Shown here piece after piece: positions 1 through 14,473 of a DNA stretch of 64,000 nt. The DNA comes from Drechmeria coniospora (Eukaryota > Ascomycota > Sordariomycetes > Hypocreales > Ophiocordycipitaceae): contig NC_054389.1 in assembly GCF_001625195.1 (NCBI RefSeq), forward strand, positions 1,240,001 through 1,304,000. The letters are read 5' to 3'. Made by a program: the position numbers and the translations under genes. Each line of letters opens with the position of its first letter. Position 1 is the first letter of the stretch. The notes below the pieces were generated by a model. It was not told where the DNA came from. It made no database searches and was given only the letters and a program-made list of their open reading frames with translations.

Positions 1-907
1 TCGATGATGATGATGATGATCAGATGTAAGGAAGACATCAGCTACTTGAGAACTGTGTCCCAACATTCGAAACTTGACTGTTTCACAGAGTAATAGTGTA
101 AGAACCTTGCCGTTGCGGAGGTGTACCTTGTTGGCGCGCGCTGTCGATGGGAAGGCGGACGGACGTGTGTGTACATCCAAGTACTTACTTGTACTTGCAC
201 TATTGCTTGTAGTTGTAAGTACTACGGAGTACTGTAGGTGTAGAAGGTCGGGATGGCCTGGCTGTAGGAAGCGGGGCCGCCGTTGGTTGCCATGCTTACT
301 TACGGAGTACATGTCTGCGTCTTATCTCTCTCTCCATTAGTACCTACCTAGTACCTAGTATTCTACGAGATACCTGCTGTACTTGCACAAGTTCAAGTAG
401 GTCACTAATATTTGGTGTGGTACTTGCAATGCACTTCATGTAATTAAGTGCAAGTACTTGCAGTTGTAGGTGTGCGATACCTGAAGAGGGCACTAGGCAC
501 GGTTCGGTACAAAGCATTTTGCTGTACTTATCAAGTACTCCGACCTGTAAGTACTTACTCCGTACCGTAGGTGTAAGTACAGTACGTGCAAAGTACTGTT
601 CAGTACGCAATACTTGCTACAGAGTCCGCCGACAGACCATGTACTCTCGTGCCCCACATGGCCGGCCAACCTGACGGCCTCCGTGAAGCCGCGCCTCCTG
701 CCGGCCGCCATTCAACGCCAACCAAGGCTTGTACTGCCATGCGGTAGGTACGATCCGTTTCGACTGCTTGCCCCACCACAGTAGCAGCACGTTGACATTC
801 ACCTTGGCCGACTTCTCTTCCCGATCCATGTGTCGTTTGCTCTACCGGTTCCTCACGTCAACCCCATCGACCAACGTCGCAGCCAATATCGATATCCTCC
901 GCACCCC
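1..907. repeat. Gene-free left flank with a GTAC-rich island
   Basis: No credible gene is seen. Bases 3-20 are a short TGA/GAT trinucleotide run. From about 160 to 620 the DNA is a dense patchwork of GTAC-centred words (GTACTTAC, GTACTTGCA, GGAGTAC, TACTCCG), on both strands and not in fixed register. About 640-907 is ordinary unique sequence leading into the kinase gene and probably holds its promoter and 5' leader. The open frames here are short and translate the repeat words. Confidence 0.7.
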
Positions 908-3594
908 ATGGCTTCGACGACGTCCAAGGAGGAGCCGAGTCTGAGCCAAGGCAATGACGGTACGTTCCATGCACCGAGGCTGGCTCCGATCCATCCGGCC
1001 CCTCGCCGTGAATCATCGTTTGCCCACGAGAGTGTTGCGCAACTCCATTGACCCGACCTCGCCGTCCTGCTGCTGCAACGCTGCTTCGACCGTCGTGACC
1101 GAGACGTCATTGGCACGCCCGGCTGACCTTGTCCTCCCTTTGCAGCTCGAGGGGCCGCCCACGAGGTGGTCGCCGCTCCGGCACCGGCCAACCTGGTTCC
1201 CGCCGTCCGCTTCTCCCCCGCCATTGACGAAATGTCACCCACCGCCACCGTTACCCAGCCGATGGCCGGCAAAGACCTAAGCTTCACCGAAGTCACCGCC
1301 GATCAGATCAAGGCCTTTAGGAACTCGATGCGCGGCATGCCGCTGCAGGAACGCCGCATGTCCACCTTTCAGTTCGAGGCCTTTTCCCTGCCGCCGTCGA
1401 GGGTACGTCGGACACGACGCACCCGAATGCGTCTTGCACCCTGCGCCTGTCGTCGATTCACTCGCTGACTTTTTTCGTCGCAGGTCCCTTCTCGCGACGA
1501 AGGATCCCCCACCTCTTCCCGACTTGCCACGCCAATCTCGTCGCGCGTCCAGTCGCCCCATGGCAGTCCCCGCCTATCCGCCTTGACGTCGCCTCCTCTC
1601 ACGCCCTCGGAATCGAGCCCGACGGCGGCCGCGGGGGAGGTCAAGGGGGAGAGAAAGCTTCCCGGCAAGGTGATCGCAGACCAATCTTTGTCCGTCGTCG
1701 AACCTCAACCCATCACCCCCCAGCCTACTTCGTCTCGCGAGAAGCAGCCGGCCCATGCTGCGAGGAAGCCTCTCGCTCACCGCCCGGCCTCCGAAGAGCA
1801 CGTCATGAGGAGGACAACCTCGGCAGAGGACCACAAGTCTCATCGGCGAGGCATGTTCGGCGGCGGCGGCAAGGCTGGCGGCGGCTCCGTGCCAGTCTCG
1901 AGGGAATCGAGTCCGTCGAGGAGCTCGGCTTCCAACTTCTACTCGAAGCCCATGACGCCAACCGGCGACGCCAACGACCCCTACGCCAAGGGCCTTCGCC
2001 CGCCGCTGCAGCAGCATCCGAACCGACATTCCATCGATCCCAGGTTCGTCTTCTCTCGCAAGAAGAAGCATGGCTCCCCCGGTGGATCCAAGACGTGCCT
2101 CCCGGAGAAGCGGGCCTCTGGCTTCTTCGGAGCCAAGAACGCAAGCGAGGATCAGGCGAGCGATGGGGGGCACGCCCATCAGTCCGGATCCATGGTCGAC
2201 TTGAAGCGCTTCTTCCGAAAGCAGGGACAGAACAGTCACACCAAGAAGAGGGACGCGTCGCCGGCGGCCTCGATCAAGGCGGGAATGAAGATAACGCCCA
2301 TCTTGCGCTCGACTCCGCAGCTTCCCTTTGGCGACGATCACGGACTCAGCTCCAAGTATGGCAAGCTCGGCAAGGTCTTGGGCTCGGGCGCTGGCGGTTC
2401 CGTCAGGCTCATGCGCCGCAAGGAGGACGCGACGGTGTTTGCCGTCAAGGAGTTCCGCGCCCGCCATACGTACGAGACCGAGAAGGAGTACAACAAGAAG
2501 GTGACGGCCGAGTTTTGTGTCGGCTCGACTCTGCATCACGGCAACATCATCGAGACGTTGGATATCCTGCAGGAAAAGGGCAGGTGGTTCGAGGTCATGG
2601 AGTATGCGCCCTTTGACCTGTTTGCCATTGTCATGACGGGCAAGATGTCTCGAGAGGAAGTTCGCTGCTGCTTCCTGCAAATCCTGAACGGCGTCACCTA
2701 CCTGCACAGCGTCGGCCTTGCCCACCGCGATCTCAAGCTGGATAATGTCGTCGTGAGCGGCAACGGCATCATGAAAATCATTGATTTCGGAAGCGCCCAC
2801 GTTTTCAGGTATCCGTTCGAGAACGGCATGGTCCCGGCCAAAGGTGCGTGTTTTTTTCCCTCTCCCGCTTCGCTTCTGCTCTCCCCTGCACCTTGGCTTT
2901 GCTGACACATGCGGCAGGCATTGTGGGCTCGGACCCCTATCTGGCTCCGGAGGTCTACGACGTGAAGGAGTACGACGGCGCGTCTGTCGATATTTGGTCC
3001 CTCGCCATCATCTTTTGCTGCATGTCCCTGCGCCGGTTTCCCTGGAAGATTCCTCGATTGACGGACAACTCCTACAAGCTGTTCGCCGCCGACCCGACGC
3101 CCGGTCACGACCCAGTTCAGCTCATTCGGAAGTCAAAATCAACAAGCCAGCTAGCCGGCACGCCGGCGCGGGACTTTCTGACCGAAGACGAGGTTCCCAA
3201 GGAAAAGTCGGCGGAGAAGCCGGCGGAGAAGCCGGCGGATGAAACAAAAGGGCCCAAGGACCACAGCAAGCCGCACAACTCGGAGCAAGCGACGGCGGCC
3301 ACCGCCACTGATGACGGCCAGGCGCAGAAGGAGGGCGCTTCGAAAGAGCGAAAGGAGGTTATCCGTGGCCCTTGGCGAATTCTTCGTCTCTTGCCACGCG
3401 AGAGCCGGCACATTACTCACCGCATGCTTGACATCAACCCCGAGACCCGTGCAAAGATGGACGAGATCCTCCAGGAGTCATGGATAGCGGATACGGTCAT
3501 CTGCCAGCAGCTTGAGAATGGCGATGTTATATCCGCCGAGGATCACACGCATGTCCTGGAGCCGCCTGCTTCTCAGCCGCAAAATAAAAGCTGA
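908..3594 (+). CDS. hal4: HAL4/SAT4-type serine/threonine protein kinase
   Basis: Exons 908-959, 1146-1402, 1484-2843 and 2918-3594, all with GT-AG introns and matching phases, give 781 aa. The first about 390 residues are Ser/Pro/Lys-rich and probably disordered. The kinase domain starts near residue 395 with a glycine loop (GSGAGG), then [12 protein letters not shown] near 516, a DFG and, in exon 4, APE. The wording [11 protein letters not shown] followed by [11 protein letters not shown] is that of the fungal HAL4/HAL5/NPR1 kinases. In yeast Hal4 and Hal5 stabilise the Trk potassium transporters and so control K+ uptake and salt tolerance; the same role is inferred here. A Lys/Glu/Ala-rich low-complexity insert (AEKPAEKPA) lies between APE and the end of the C-lobe. 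The start is the first in-frame ATG of the spliced frame; the tiny 52-nt exon 1 is the least certain part. Confidence 0.9.
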
Positions 3595-4431
3595 ATGAGA
3601 AGCGATCGATATGTAGATCCGTTGGATCATTTTCTTTATTTTCCTCTCCTCTCGGCGTTTGAATAGGACGGACGGAGCGACTTGTTGGGCAACGTACATT
3701 GGGGATGGAATCATGACACTTTGCAGGGGCGCAGAAGCGAGTGCAGTTGACGATCAATTAGAGAAAGGTCGCAGGGCCAAGTGACATATCGAGACAAAAG
3801 ACTCTTTGCCTGTAGAGATTTGTACATAGTTGCAATAAATATACATCGCCCAAGCGATGATTTCCTCTCAGACCACAGCACTCACTCATACTGTATTAAC
3901 CGACAAATATCAGTAACTGCAAGCAAGTTCGTTTACTGTACGGAGTACTGATAGTAAGGTAAAATTAATACGTGAAAATTGCACTGAGGGGAACTTGTAC
4001 AGGTACGGGGCACATAATAATAATACGTGTACTCCGTACTCCGTACAGTGCACTGTACTCCGTACTTACAGCTTACAGCAGTACTTAGATGTACTTGCAA
4101 CTATTACAGTGCTTAAGTAAGTAATACTTGAGTAGTACTCAGACGCAAGTACAGCGCCCAATGAGAGTGAGTGGAGCTGGAGGAGCAGCGTGCTGGATGG
4201 GCATCGGAATCGGGGAAATCTGGTGCCGGGTGCTGCGTGTCGGTGAGGAAACCTCCCGAAAAAATTGCTGGGCTGTATGGAAGCTGTTCGAAGATCGAGA
4301 GATCCACCTCTCGCAATTCCAGGTATTAACAAACAACACCCCCGGCAGCTGTTCATACCCCTTCATCCATTTAATCAACTCTCCTCGAAAAACCGTACAA
4401 CCTCCTCGAAACTGTACGATAAATAATCACA
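3595..4431. repeat. Intergenic: kinase 3' region and GTAC-rich island
   Basis: The first 250 bases are probably the kinase 3' UTR. From about 3930 to 4145 there is a GTAC-rich island with several TACTCCGTAC words. The last 280 bases are the HSP10 upstream region; 4381-4417 holds an imperfect direct repeat of a CCTCCTCGAAA word followed by (C)TGTAC or CCGTAC. I see no protein gene. Confidence 0.6.
3834..3839 (+). terminator. Polyadenylation signal (AATAAA) for the kinase gene
   Basis: A perfect AATAAA 240 bases past the kinase stop, just before the repeat island begins. Fungal poly(A) signals are loose, so this is a plausible site only. Confidence 0.35.
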
Positions 4432-5026
4432 ATGGTAAGCCCTCATTGCTGCTTCCAAGCCAACCCCAGGGTGGAGGCCGTTCTCCTTCCTCCCGGCGAC
4501 AAACGCTGCTGGTGGCACCCGACTGGTGATTGTGATGCACCAAGTACCCGGCAAGACGGAGTGTGTGCTGGACGCCGTGACGCAGAGCTGACGCGTGAAC
4601 GTGACAGGCCACCTCCATCCGATCGATCCGCAGCCTTGCTCCCCTCCTGGACCGTGTCCTGGTCCAGCGCGTCAAGGCCGAGGCCAAGACGGCCAGCGGC
4701 ATCTTTCTTCCCGAGTCGAGCGTCGAGAAGCTCAACGAGGCCAAGGTCATGGCGGTCGGCCCCGGTGCCCTGGACAAGAAGGGCAACCGGCTGCCGATGG
4801 GCGTCAGCGTCGGCGACCGTGTCCTGATCCCCCAGGTAAGCTGGCTCGACCCGCCGTCTCTCGCCGGGCCATGTACTGACCGGAACGGTAGTTTGGTGGT
4901 TCGCCCGTCAAGGCCGGCGAGGAGGAGTACCAGCTGTTCCGCGACAGCGAGTAAGTGGGATCCGATCGTTTACGTGCGGCGGGAAACTGACAGCCTCACA
5001 GGATCCTGGCCAAGATCAACGAGTAA
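4432..5026 (+). CDS. hsp10: Mitochondrial 10-kDa chaperonin HSP10 (GroES)
   Basis: Four exons: 4432-4434, 4608-4835, 4892-4950 and 5002-5026, giving 104 aa, the usual length. Exon 1 is just the ATG, followed directly by GTAAGC; the spliced product begins MATSIRSIRSLAPLLDRVLV. Family features are all present: the start of the beta barrel (LLDRVLVQR), the mobile-loop region (TASGIFLPES), KVMAVGPG, VGDRVLIPQFGG and the end ILAKINE. It forms the heptameric lid on mitochondrial Hsp60 and is imported into the matrix. The basic, Ser-rich start fits the uncleaved targeting signal known for this family. Fungal HSP10 genes are usually heat-inducible, but I see no clean array of heat-shock pentamers upstream. 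Confidence 0.96.
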
Positions 5027-6450
5027 GATGTCGAAGCGACGAAAAAAAAACGACTGTACCATAATGTACCATACGAAAACCCGACGGTCGAGATTAAGCG
5101 ATGGGTGTGGGTTTCTTCCATGGACCAGGGGGAGGGCGACGTACTGCAAGGCTTCGTGGGGCGGTTGTGTATGTACGAGGCAGCTTTGTGAGCTCGCGGG
5201 TGGGCTCAAAAGTCTCGCAGCAAGTTCATGTTCAATCTCCAATCAACCGTCCTTGTTGATATCGATGGCCCTGTTTGCATACATGGAAGCATTGGACCTG
5301 GATGGCTCACGGCTCGAGGCAGGGCCGATCCCCTATGGCCTTTGCCTGTAGGCTTCCTTCCCTTGGCTGACCACGGGTCGAGTAGTGTTGCGGTCGTGTA
5401 TCACAACATGGGGGTGATTCGAGTTCCGACTGCTCCATGGAGAGCAGTTTATTGCGCCGAAGGATTTGTGTCGGATATAGCACCAGCCATTTGGCAACAG
5501 GCAGATGGGGAAAGCTGAGGGCCATTCCACTGGCTGTCGACTCCTCCTCGTTGGCTCCCGAGACATTCAAGGACCTTTCATCAGCAGGCCAAAGCTCGGC
5601 CGACACGACTTCCACCGGGGCACGGATCGGAGCGGGAGCCAATAGTGGAGGAAGATGCTTCCAGGGGCCAAGCGCTTACTCGTGGCCGCAGCCTTTATTC
5701 ACTTCACCAGTCGCACGCACTGAAGCGCCTTGTCAGCCCGTGCCCATGCAGGCCGGCCCGCTTTGACGACCGAGTTGCGTTTGGCCGATTCATTACGGAC
5801 CCTAGGAACTCGTTTCGTGTTTGATGAATGGTGGGGGCGAGACGGATGGTTGGTCGTCGGTGCCAATACATTCATCTTGCTCGAGTCAATTGCCGGGTGA
5901 GTTGGCTGTGTGAAATGAGACGATTCTCGTCCCGTCACTTGATGGTCAGTAGCCCTGCGAGGTAAGAAGACGTTGTGACGACAGATATTGGTCAAGACGG
6001 TGATGGCTCGGCGTGTATATAATCGCCATGGCCGCTCTCAAGCCTTGCAACTACAGTTCCATTCATTCGCGTGGATTCATACCGCTTTGCTTTTCTCTTT
6101 TTTTTGCCGCTCTGTTTTCCATCTTCCTGGCCTCGGCACGTTGTCGAAGACATTCCTTCTCAAATCACTGAACAGCAATCCGTTCACTTTCTTTCACGTC
6201 CTCTGACAAAGTGGGAGCAACGGTTCGTCTGCCCTTGACCGGACGACACTGACTTGTTCAATTCTGTAACAACCAACTCTCTTTCCATTTTCCCTCTCCC
6301 TCGCTCACTCTTTCGTTTGACGCTTCCGGCCACCTTTCTCCTACACCCTACCTCTCCTCTCGCTTGTGCACGTACGCACACTCCTCCATCATTCGAACTT
6401 GCTCAGGAGGCCGAAGCCAAGGCGCGACGTCAAACACAGAAACGCACACA
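5027..6450. other. Intergenic: no gene recognised
   Basis: A 1.4-kb gap of mostly unique sequence without the GTAC islands seen elsewhere. The open frames are short, overlap on both strands and resemble nothing I know. The last about 400 bases are strongly pyrimidine-rich (for example 6076-6122 and 6280-6330), as in the promoters and 5' leaders of well-expressed fungal genes, and lead into the AA9 gene. Confidence 0.6.
6015..6022 (+). promoter_or_regulatory. Possible TATA box for the AA9 gene
   Basis: TATATAAT about 430 bases before the AA9 start codon, followed by long CT-rich tracts. If it is used, the mRNA leader would be around 400 nt, which is long but not unusual for secreted fungal enzymes. 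Inference only. Confidence 0.3.
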
Positions 6451-8120
6451 ATGAAATTCATAGTCACTGCTTTTGGCCTCAGCTCGCTGGCGAGTGCCCA
6501 CACCATCTTTACGACCCTCTTCGTCAACGGCAAGAGTCAGGGCGATGGCACATGCGTGCGGATGCCCCTTGACGGGGCCACTTCGACCGGACCGGTGTAT
6601 CCCATCACGGGTGACGACATGGCTTGCGGTAAGCGTCGTGCCTCGGCATCGTCGGATCGAAAGCGACGACGGGAAAGATGGCTCGGCACTGACATGATGC
6701 AGGGCGAAACGGTGGTGACGCCGTCAAGTTCACCTGCCCGGCACCCCGGGCGTCGACGCTCACGTTCCAGTTCCGGATCTGGTCCAACGGAGAGAAGCCA
6801 GGCGTGATAGACAAAAGCCATCTCGGCCCCTGCGCGGTCTACCTCAAAAAGGTCACGGACATGTACAAGGACAAGCCTGCAGGCTCGGGCTGGTTCAAGA
6901 TCTGGGAGGATGGGCTGGACACCAAGACGGGTCAATGGTGCGTCAACCGGCTCATCGACAACAAAGGCCTCCTGTCCGTCAAGCTCCCGGCCGGATTGCC
7001 TTCCGGGTACTACCTCGTGCGGCCGGAGATTCTCGCGCTGCAAAACGTTCCGCAGGGTGATCCGCAGTTCTACCTCGGCTGCGCCCAGATCTTTGTGCAG
7101 GATGGTCCGCAGACGGAGCTCCAGATCCCGAGCGGCCACGAAGCCAGCATCCCCGGACACGTCAACGCGTCCACGCCGGGACTCACTTACAACATCTACG
7201 AAAAGGGCCAGGGAGAATACCTGATCCCCGGCCCGAAAGTCTACATTCCCGGAGGCTACGACGGGAAGGATGCGAAGTCGGAAGCCAGCGGGGACGGCGG
7301 CGCCGGAGCGAAGCAGGAGCAGAAGCAGGGCAAGGTGCCCAACGACTGCGTTGTCAAGAACGCCAACTGGTGCGCCAAGCCGCTGCCGGCATACGAGACG
7401 GAGGACGGATGCTGGGCCGCGACGAAGGCGTGCTACGACCAGGGCCAGACGTGCTGGGACAGCGCGCCACCGAGCGGCGATGCAAACTGCAAACTGTGGC
7501 AGGATTACTGCAAGACGATCGAGGGGGCGTGCCAGGCTCGGAAGACGCAGGGCCCACCCAAGTTTGATGGTGTCGAGAAGACGACTCCCGTGTCGGCCGA
7601 GATGCTTCAGCCGTGGAACGACGTGTTCAAGGGGCAGTCTGGAGCAGGCGACGGAGTGAAGAGTGTCGCCTCGACGCCGTCGCCGATGGCGACCACATTG
7701 GTCAAAGTCACCTCCACCAGCGTGCCAGGCGGCGAGGAGGAGACCACTGGCGTCGCGGGCGGAGAGGAAGAGGCCACTGGCGTGCCAGGTGGCGAGGACG
7801 AGACGGCGCCTAAGCCTACGAGGACGGTGACGGCCACATACGTGGGCACACTTCCGACGGCAGTCTACCCTGCTCCCCCCGATGTCGCGGGTTCGTCTTC
7901 GACCGGAGGATTCTCCTCTGCCGTTCCTGTCGAGTCCGAGACAGACCCTGTCAAGGTGTCGGTGGACGGGAGGTGCGGCGGTTCGTCGGGGCAGACGTGC
8001 AAGGGCAGCGTGCATGGCAATTGCTGCTCGAGCAAGGGCTGGTGTGGGAGGACAACAAGATACTGCGGCTGCGGATGCCAGCCGGGTTTTGGAGACTGTC
8101 CGAAGCAAGGTGCTCGGTGA
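6451..8120 (+). CDS. Secreted AA9 lytic polysaccharide monooxygenase with CBM18 chitin-binding module
   Basis: Two exons, 6451-6628 and 6703-8120, give 531 aa. Residues 1-16 are a signal peptide ending LASA, so the mature protein would start at His17 (HTIFTTLFVNG), the N-terminal half of the copper-binding histidine brace. SHLGPCAVYLKKV supplies the second His and QFYLGCAQIF the axial Tyr. The product would oxidatively cleave beta-1,4-linked polysaccharide. After the catalytic domain comes an eight-Cys segment (CVVKNANWC to GACQ), an acidic Gly/Glu/Thr linker with three near-repeats of a 12-residue VPGGEEETTG-type unit, and a C-terminal CBM18/hevein-like module (DGRCGG, CCSSKGWCG, YCGCGCQ). 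AA9 enzymes usually act on cellulose or hemicellulose and often carry CBM1; the CBM18 instead points to chitin or to attachment to fungal or animal chitin. Family call sure, substrate unsure. Confidence 0.93.
7711..7806 (+). repeat. In-frame tandem repeat in the AA9 linker
   Basis: Three degenerate copies of a 36-bp unit encoding V(P/A)GGEEE(T/A)TG-like repeats between the catalytic and chitin-binding parts. Such linkers are length-variable between strains in many fungal secreted proteins. Confidence 0.7.
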
Positions 8121-12193
<4,073 letters not shown>

Positions 12194-13418
12194 CTACCAG
12201 TTTATTATTGACGCATGGACTATGCATTTTGCCACCCCGCGACGGTCCTCGTCGCCGCCTTCGATGATGAGTTCTCGCTCGTTCCAGTGCCGGTGGAAGC
12301 GCCGGGCCTCCTCCTCGGTCGCGCAGGCGACGACGAACCGGCTCCTGCGCTTCTCCATCGTGTCAAAGTCCCTGTACTCGGAAGACGACGGTACATCCTT
12401 GGTGACGGATCCGAACCCTGACCCGGCACCGCACCCTTCCTCCGGACGGCCGTGAATGCCTGGACTTGCCAGATGCTGCGGTGGACTGAGCTCCCATTCG
12501 CAATCCCGCTCGATGCCATCCTCGCGGATGAAGCGGGACAAGTCATCGGCCGAGAGCGTAGGCGGGTACACGTCCAGCAGCACAACCGGCGGCTTGTCGC
12601 CGTAGCCGAGGCCGCCAACTCGGTCGGCCAGGCCCTTGGCCCACGCGTTCCTCGTCGACACGCGTTTGCGATCGACGTCGACCGTCGGCTGCGACGCCGG
12701 GACGAGCGTAAAGGCCTCGAGCTCGGCGGCCGGGTCTGCGCCCGCGCTGGACTTTAGATGGGCGGGGATGGAGCTCTCCCAAAGGTCGTTGGGGGCGCTC
12801 AGCTTGTGGCGCGCCAGCCGGTGCAGACGGACGAGGCGGTCACGGTACGAGATGGCCGCCTGGGCGGTGGAGAAGGAGACGTGGTATCGACCGAGGGGTT
12901 CGAGCGTCGACGGGTTACGCTGCTGCTGAACTGATGGTGCGCGCACGTGTCAGCCGGAGGGAGGGAGCTGCTTCGAGTCTCGCATCACCGGTCGGGAGGG
13001 GAGGCATGCCCTGCTTGATGACGCTCCGCCAGTCGGAGAGGTCGTTGGGGGCGAGTCGGTAAAAGTCGCTGGCGTTGAGGTTGGGGCTGAGGCCGTGCAG
13101 GATGAGCATGACGCGGGAGTCTCGCTTCCTCGCCGTCGCCGCGTCCGGGCTTCGCAGGCTGGTTGGTGCAAAGGCGGCCTTGAGGGAGGCATTGGGCTCG
13201 CTGAGTGAGTCGAGAAGCGGCCTTGCCTCCTCGCAGTCGGCCGCCGTCTCCCGCGAACCGCGGGCCCTTGCCGTCTGGCGACTCGACGGCGCGTCGTCAC
13301 TAGTCCCATCCCGGGCCGTCGTCGAGATGCAGCGGCGACGTCGAGCTGGTGCAGTCGGTTTTGCTATCGTCGTGGCCTTGGTGGCCGAGAGCAACGCGCA
13401 CGCGCGAGGGCAAATCAT
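12194..13418 (-). CDS. Conserved fungal protein, probably mitochondrial, function unknown
   Basis: Two exons on the minus strand, 13418-12989 and 12930-12194, joined by a clean GT-AG intron (codon G+TT for Val, reading PLPTVQQQRNPS), give 388 aa. The N-terminus is Arg/Ala/Ser-rich without acidic residues and contains RRRRCISTTAR, a good mitochondrial presequence with a likely cleavage site. The middle has LILHGLSPNLNASDFYRLAP and later GRYHVSFSTAQAAISYRDRL, followed by PVVLLDVYPPTLSADDLSRFI. These blocks have the strand-helix rhythm of RRM-like RNA-binding folds, but I cannot identify RNP motifs. I do not recognise the family; a role in mitochondrial gene expression would be a guess. Confidence 0.75.
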
Positions 13419-14473
13419 ACGATCGATCGGGTGGAAGGGAATTGAGGTCGTCGGAAGTTTGGGCGCTGGAGAGGAATGATGGTGACGGCGTAGTAGCAGG
13501 CTTAGGATGGAGCTTGAAACGAATATACAGTGGAGTGTAGACAGGACGATGATAAATTCCCAGCGAGCATACGGAGTACAGCACTAACTACGTATAGCAC
13601 GATGTCAGATGCTGGCAGTTTAGTTGTTCTTACGCTACCGGTCGGCGCTGGTGCGCTGATGACCCTGATTTCGGGCCAGTGCCTGCTCTCTGAATGCAGC
13701 AGGTGGATGTTCTGTACTTACAGTACTTACAGTGCTGTATTACTGTACGTACTCCGTACATGCAAGCGCATGTATACAAGTAAGTGCAAGTACAGATACA
13801 AAACATCCCCCATGGTGGTACTTGAGAGTGAGCAAGTACAGAGTGCCGCGACCCTACTCGCGGTATTGCCCAAAAGTACTTGCATGTACTAATACTTGGG
13901 GCGCACGTACATCTGCTGTGGCGGCCCCACCATGGACGGCACTTCGACGTTCCCTCCACGTGCTCTGTGTGCTCACTGTACTGTATTCCCCAGTGGAACA
14001 GCGACAACAATACTCCGTAATGCCGTACTTACAGGTACGCCGTACTGTATAGTACGTCCTGCACTTGCGGCAAGTACTTCCAGGACGGACAGCAATGTCC
14101 AACATTCTCGCTCATCGCCAATATCATCTGCTAGGGTTGAACTGCTCCCCCTCGTTCTTCTGCCATGGTGCATCTCGAAAACGACGGCGTCGATCGTGGG
14201 CCTGTCTTCGCTTTCTGCCGGTGCGGGCCCCAGTGGTTGCCGTGCCTCCCGCTCATCCTTATGCCGCCAGACCACTAGGTGCTGCCCGCGCTGTAGAGAC
14301 AAAAATTCTAGAAGCCTGCTGGGAAGCTCCCATCTACACGTCAACATCCAATCTTTGAAACGCCCCCCTCCTGTCCTCTCTCTTCTTTTCTCCGCCCGCT
14401 ACCATTCTTCGACGAGGACGACTCCCTGACTGATCGATTCCCTCCCGTGCGAGTGGGCAATCCCTCGCGGATC
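13419..14473. repeat. Intergenic with GTAC-rich island
   Basis: Probably a shared upstream region for two divergent genes. About 13560-13600, 13720-13890 and 14010-14080 are rich in GTAC words. The final 130 bases are CT-rich and would be the AFG2 leader. No gene is supported. Confidence 0.6.

Noticed and set aside
1574..2908. 444-aa minus-strand open frame opposite the kinase
   Set aside because: Antisense to the kinase domain exon; composition Arg/Gly/Leu-rich with no motifs.
4280..4300. Possible heat-shock element (GTTCGAAG) upstream of HSP10
   Set aside because: The TTC and GAA units overlap and are not spaced in 5-bp register, and no third unit follows, so it does not meet the HSE pattern.
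12220..12240. TTTTGCCACCCC word similar to the MITE end
   Set aside because: It lies in the 3' end of a coding exon, has no second inverted end within 200 bases and no flanking TA. Coincidence is likely.
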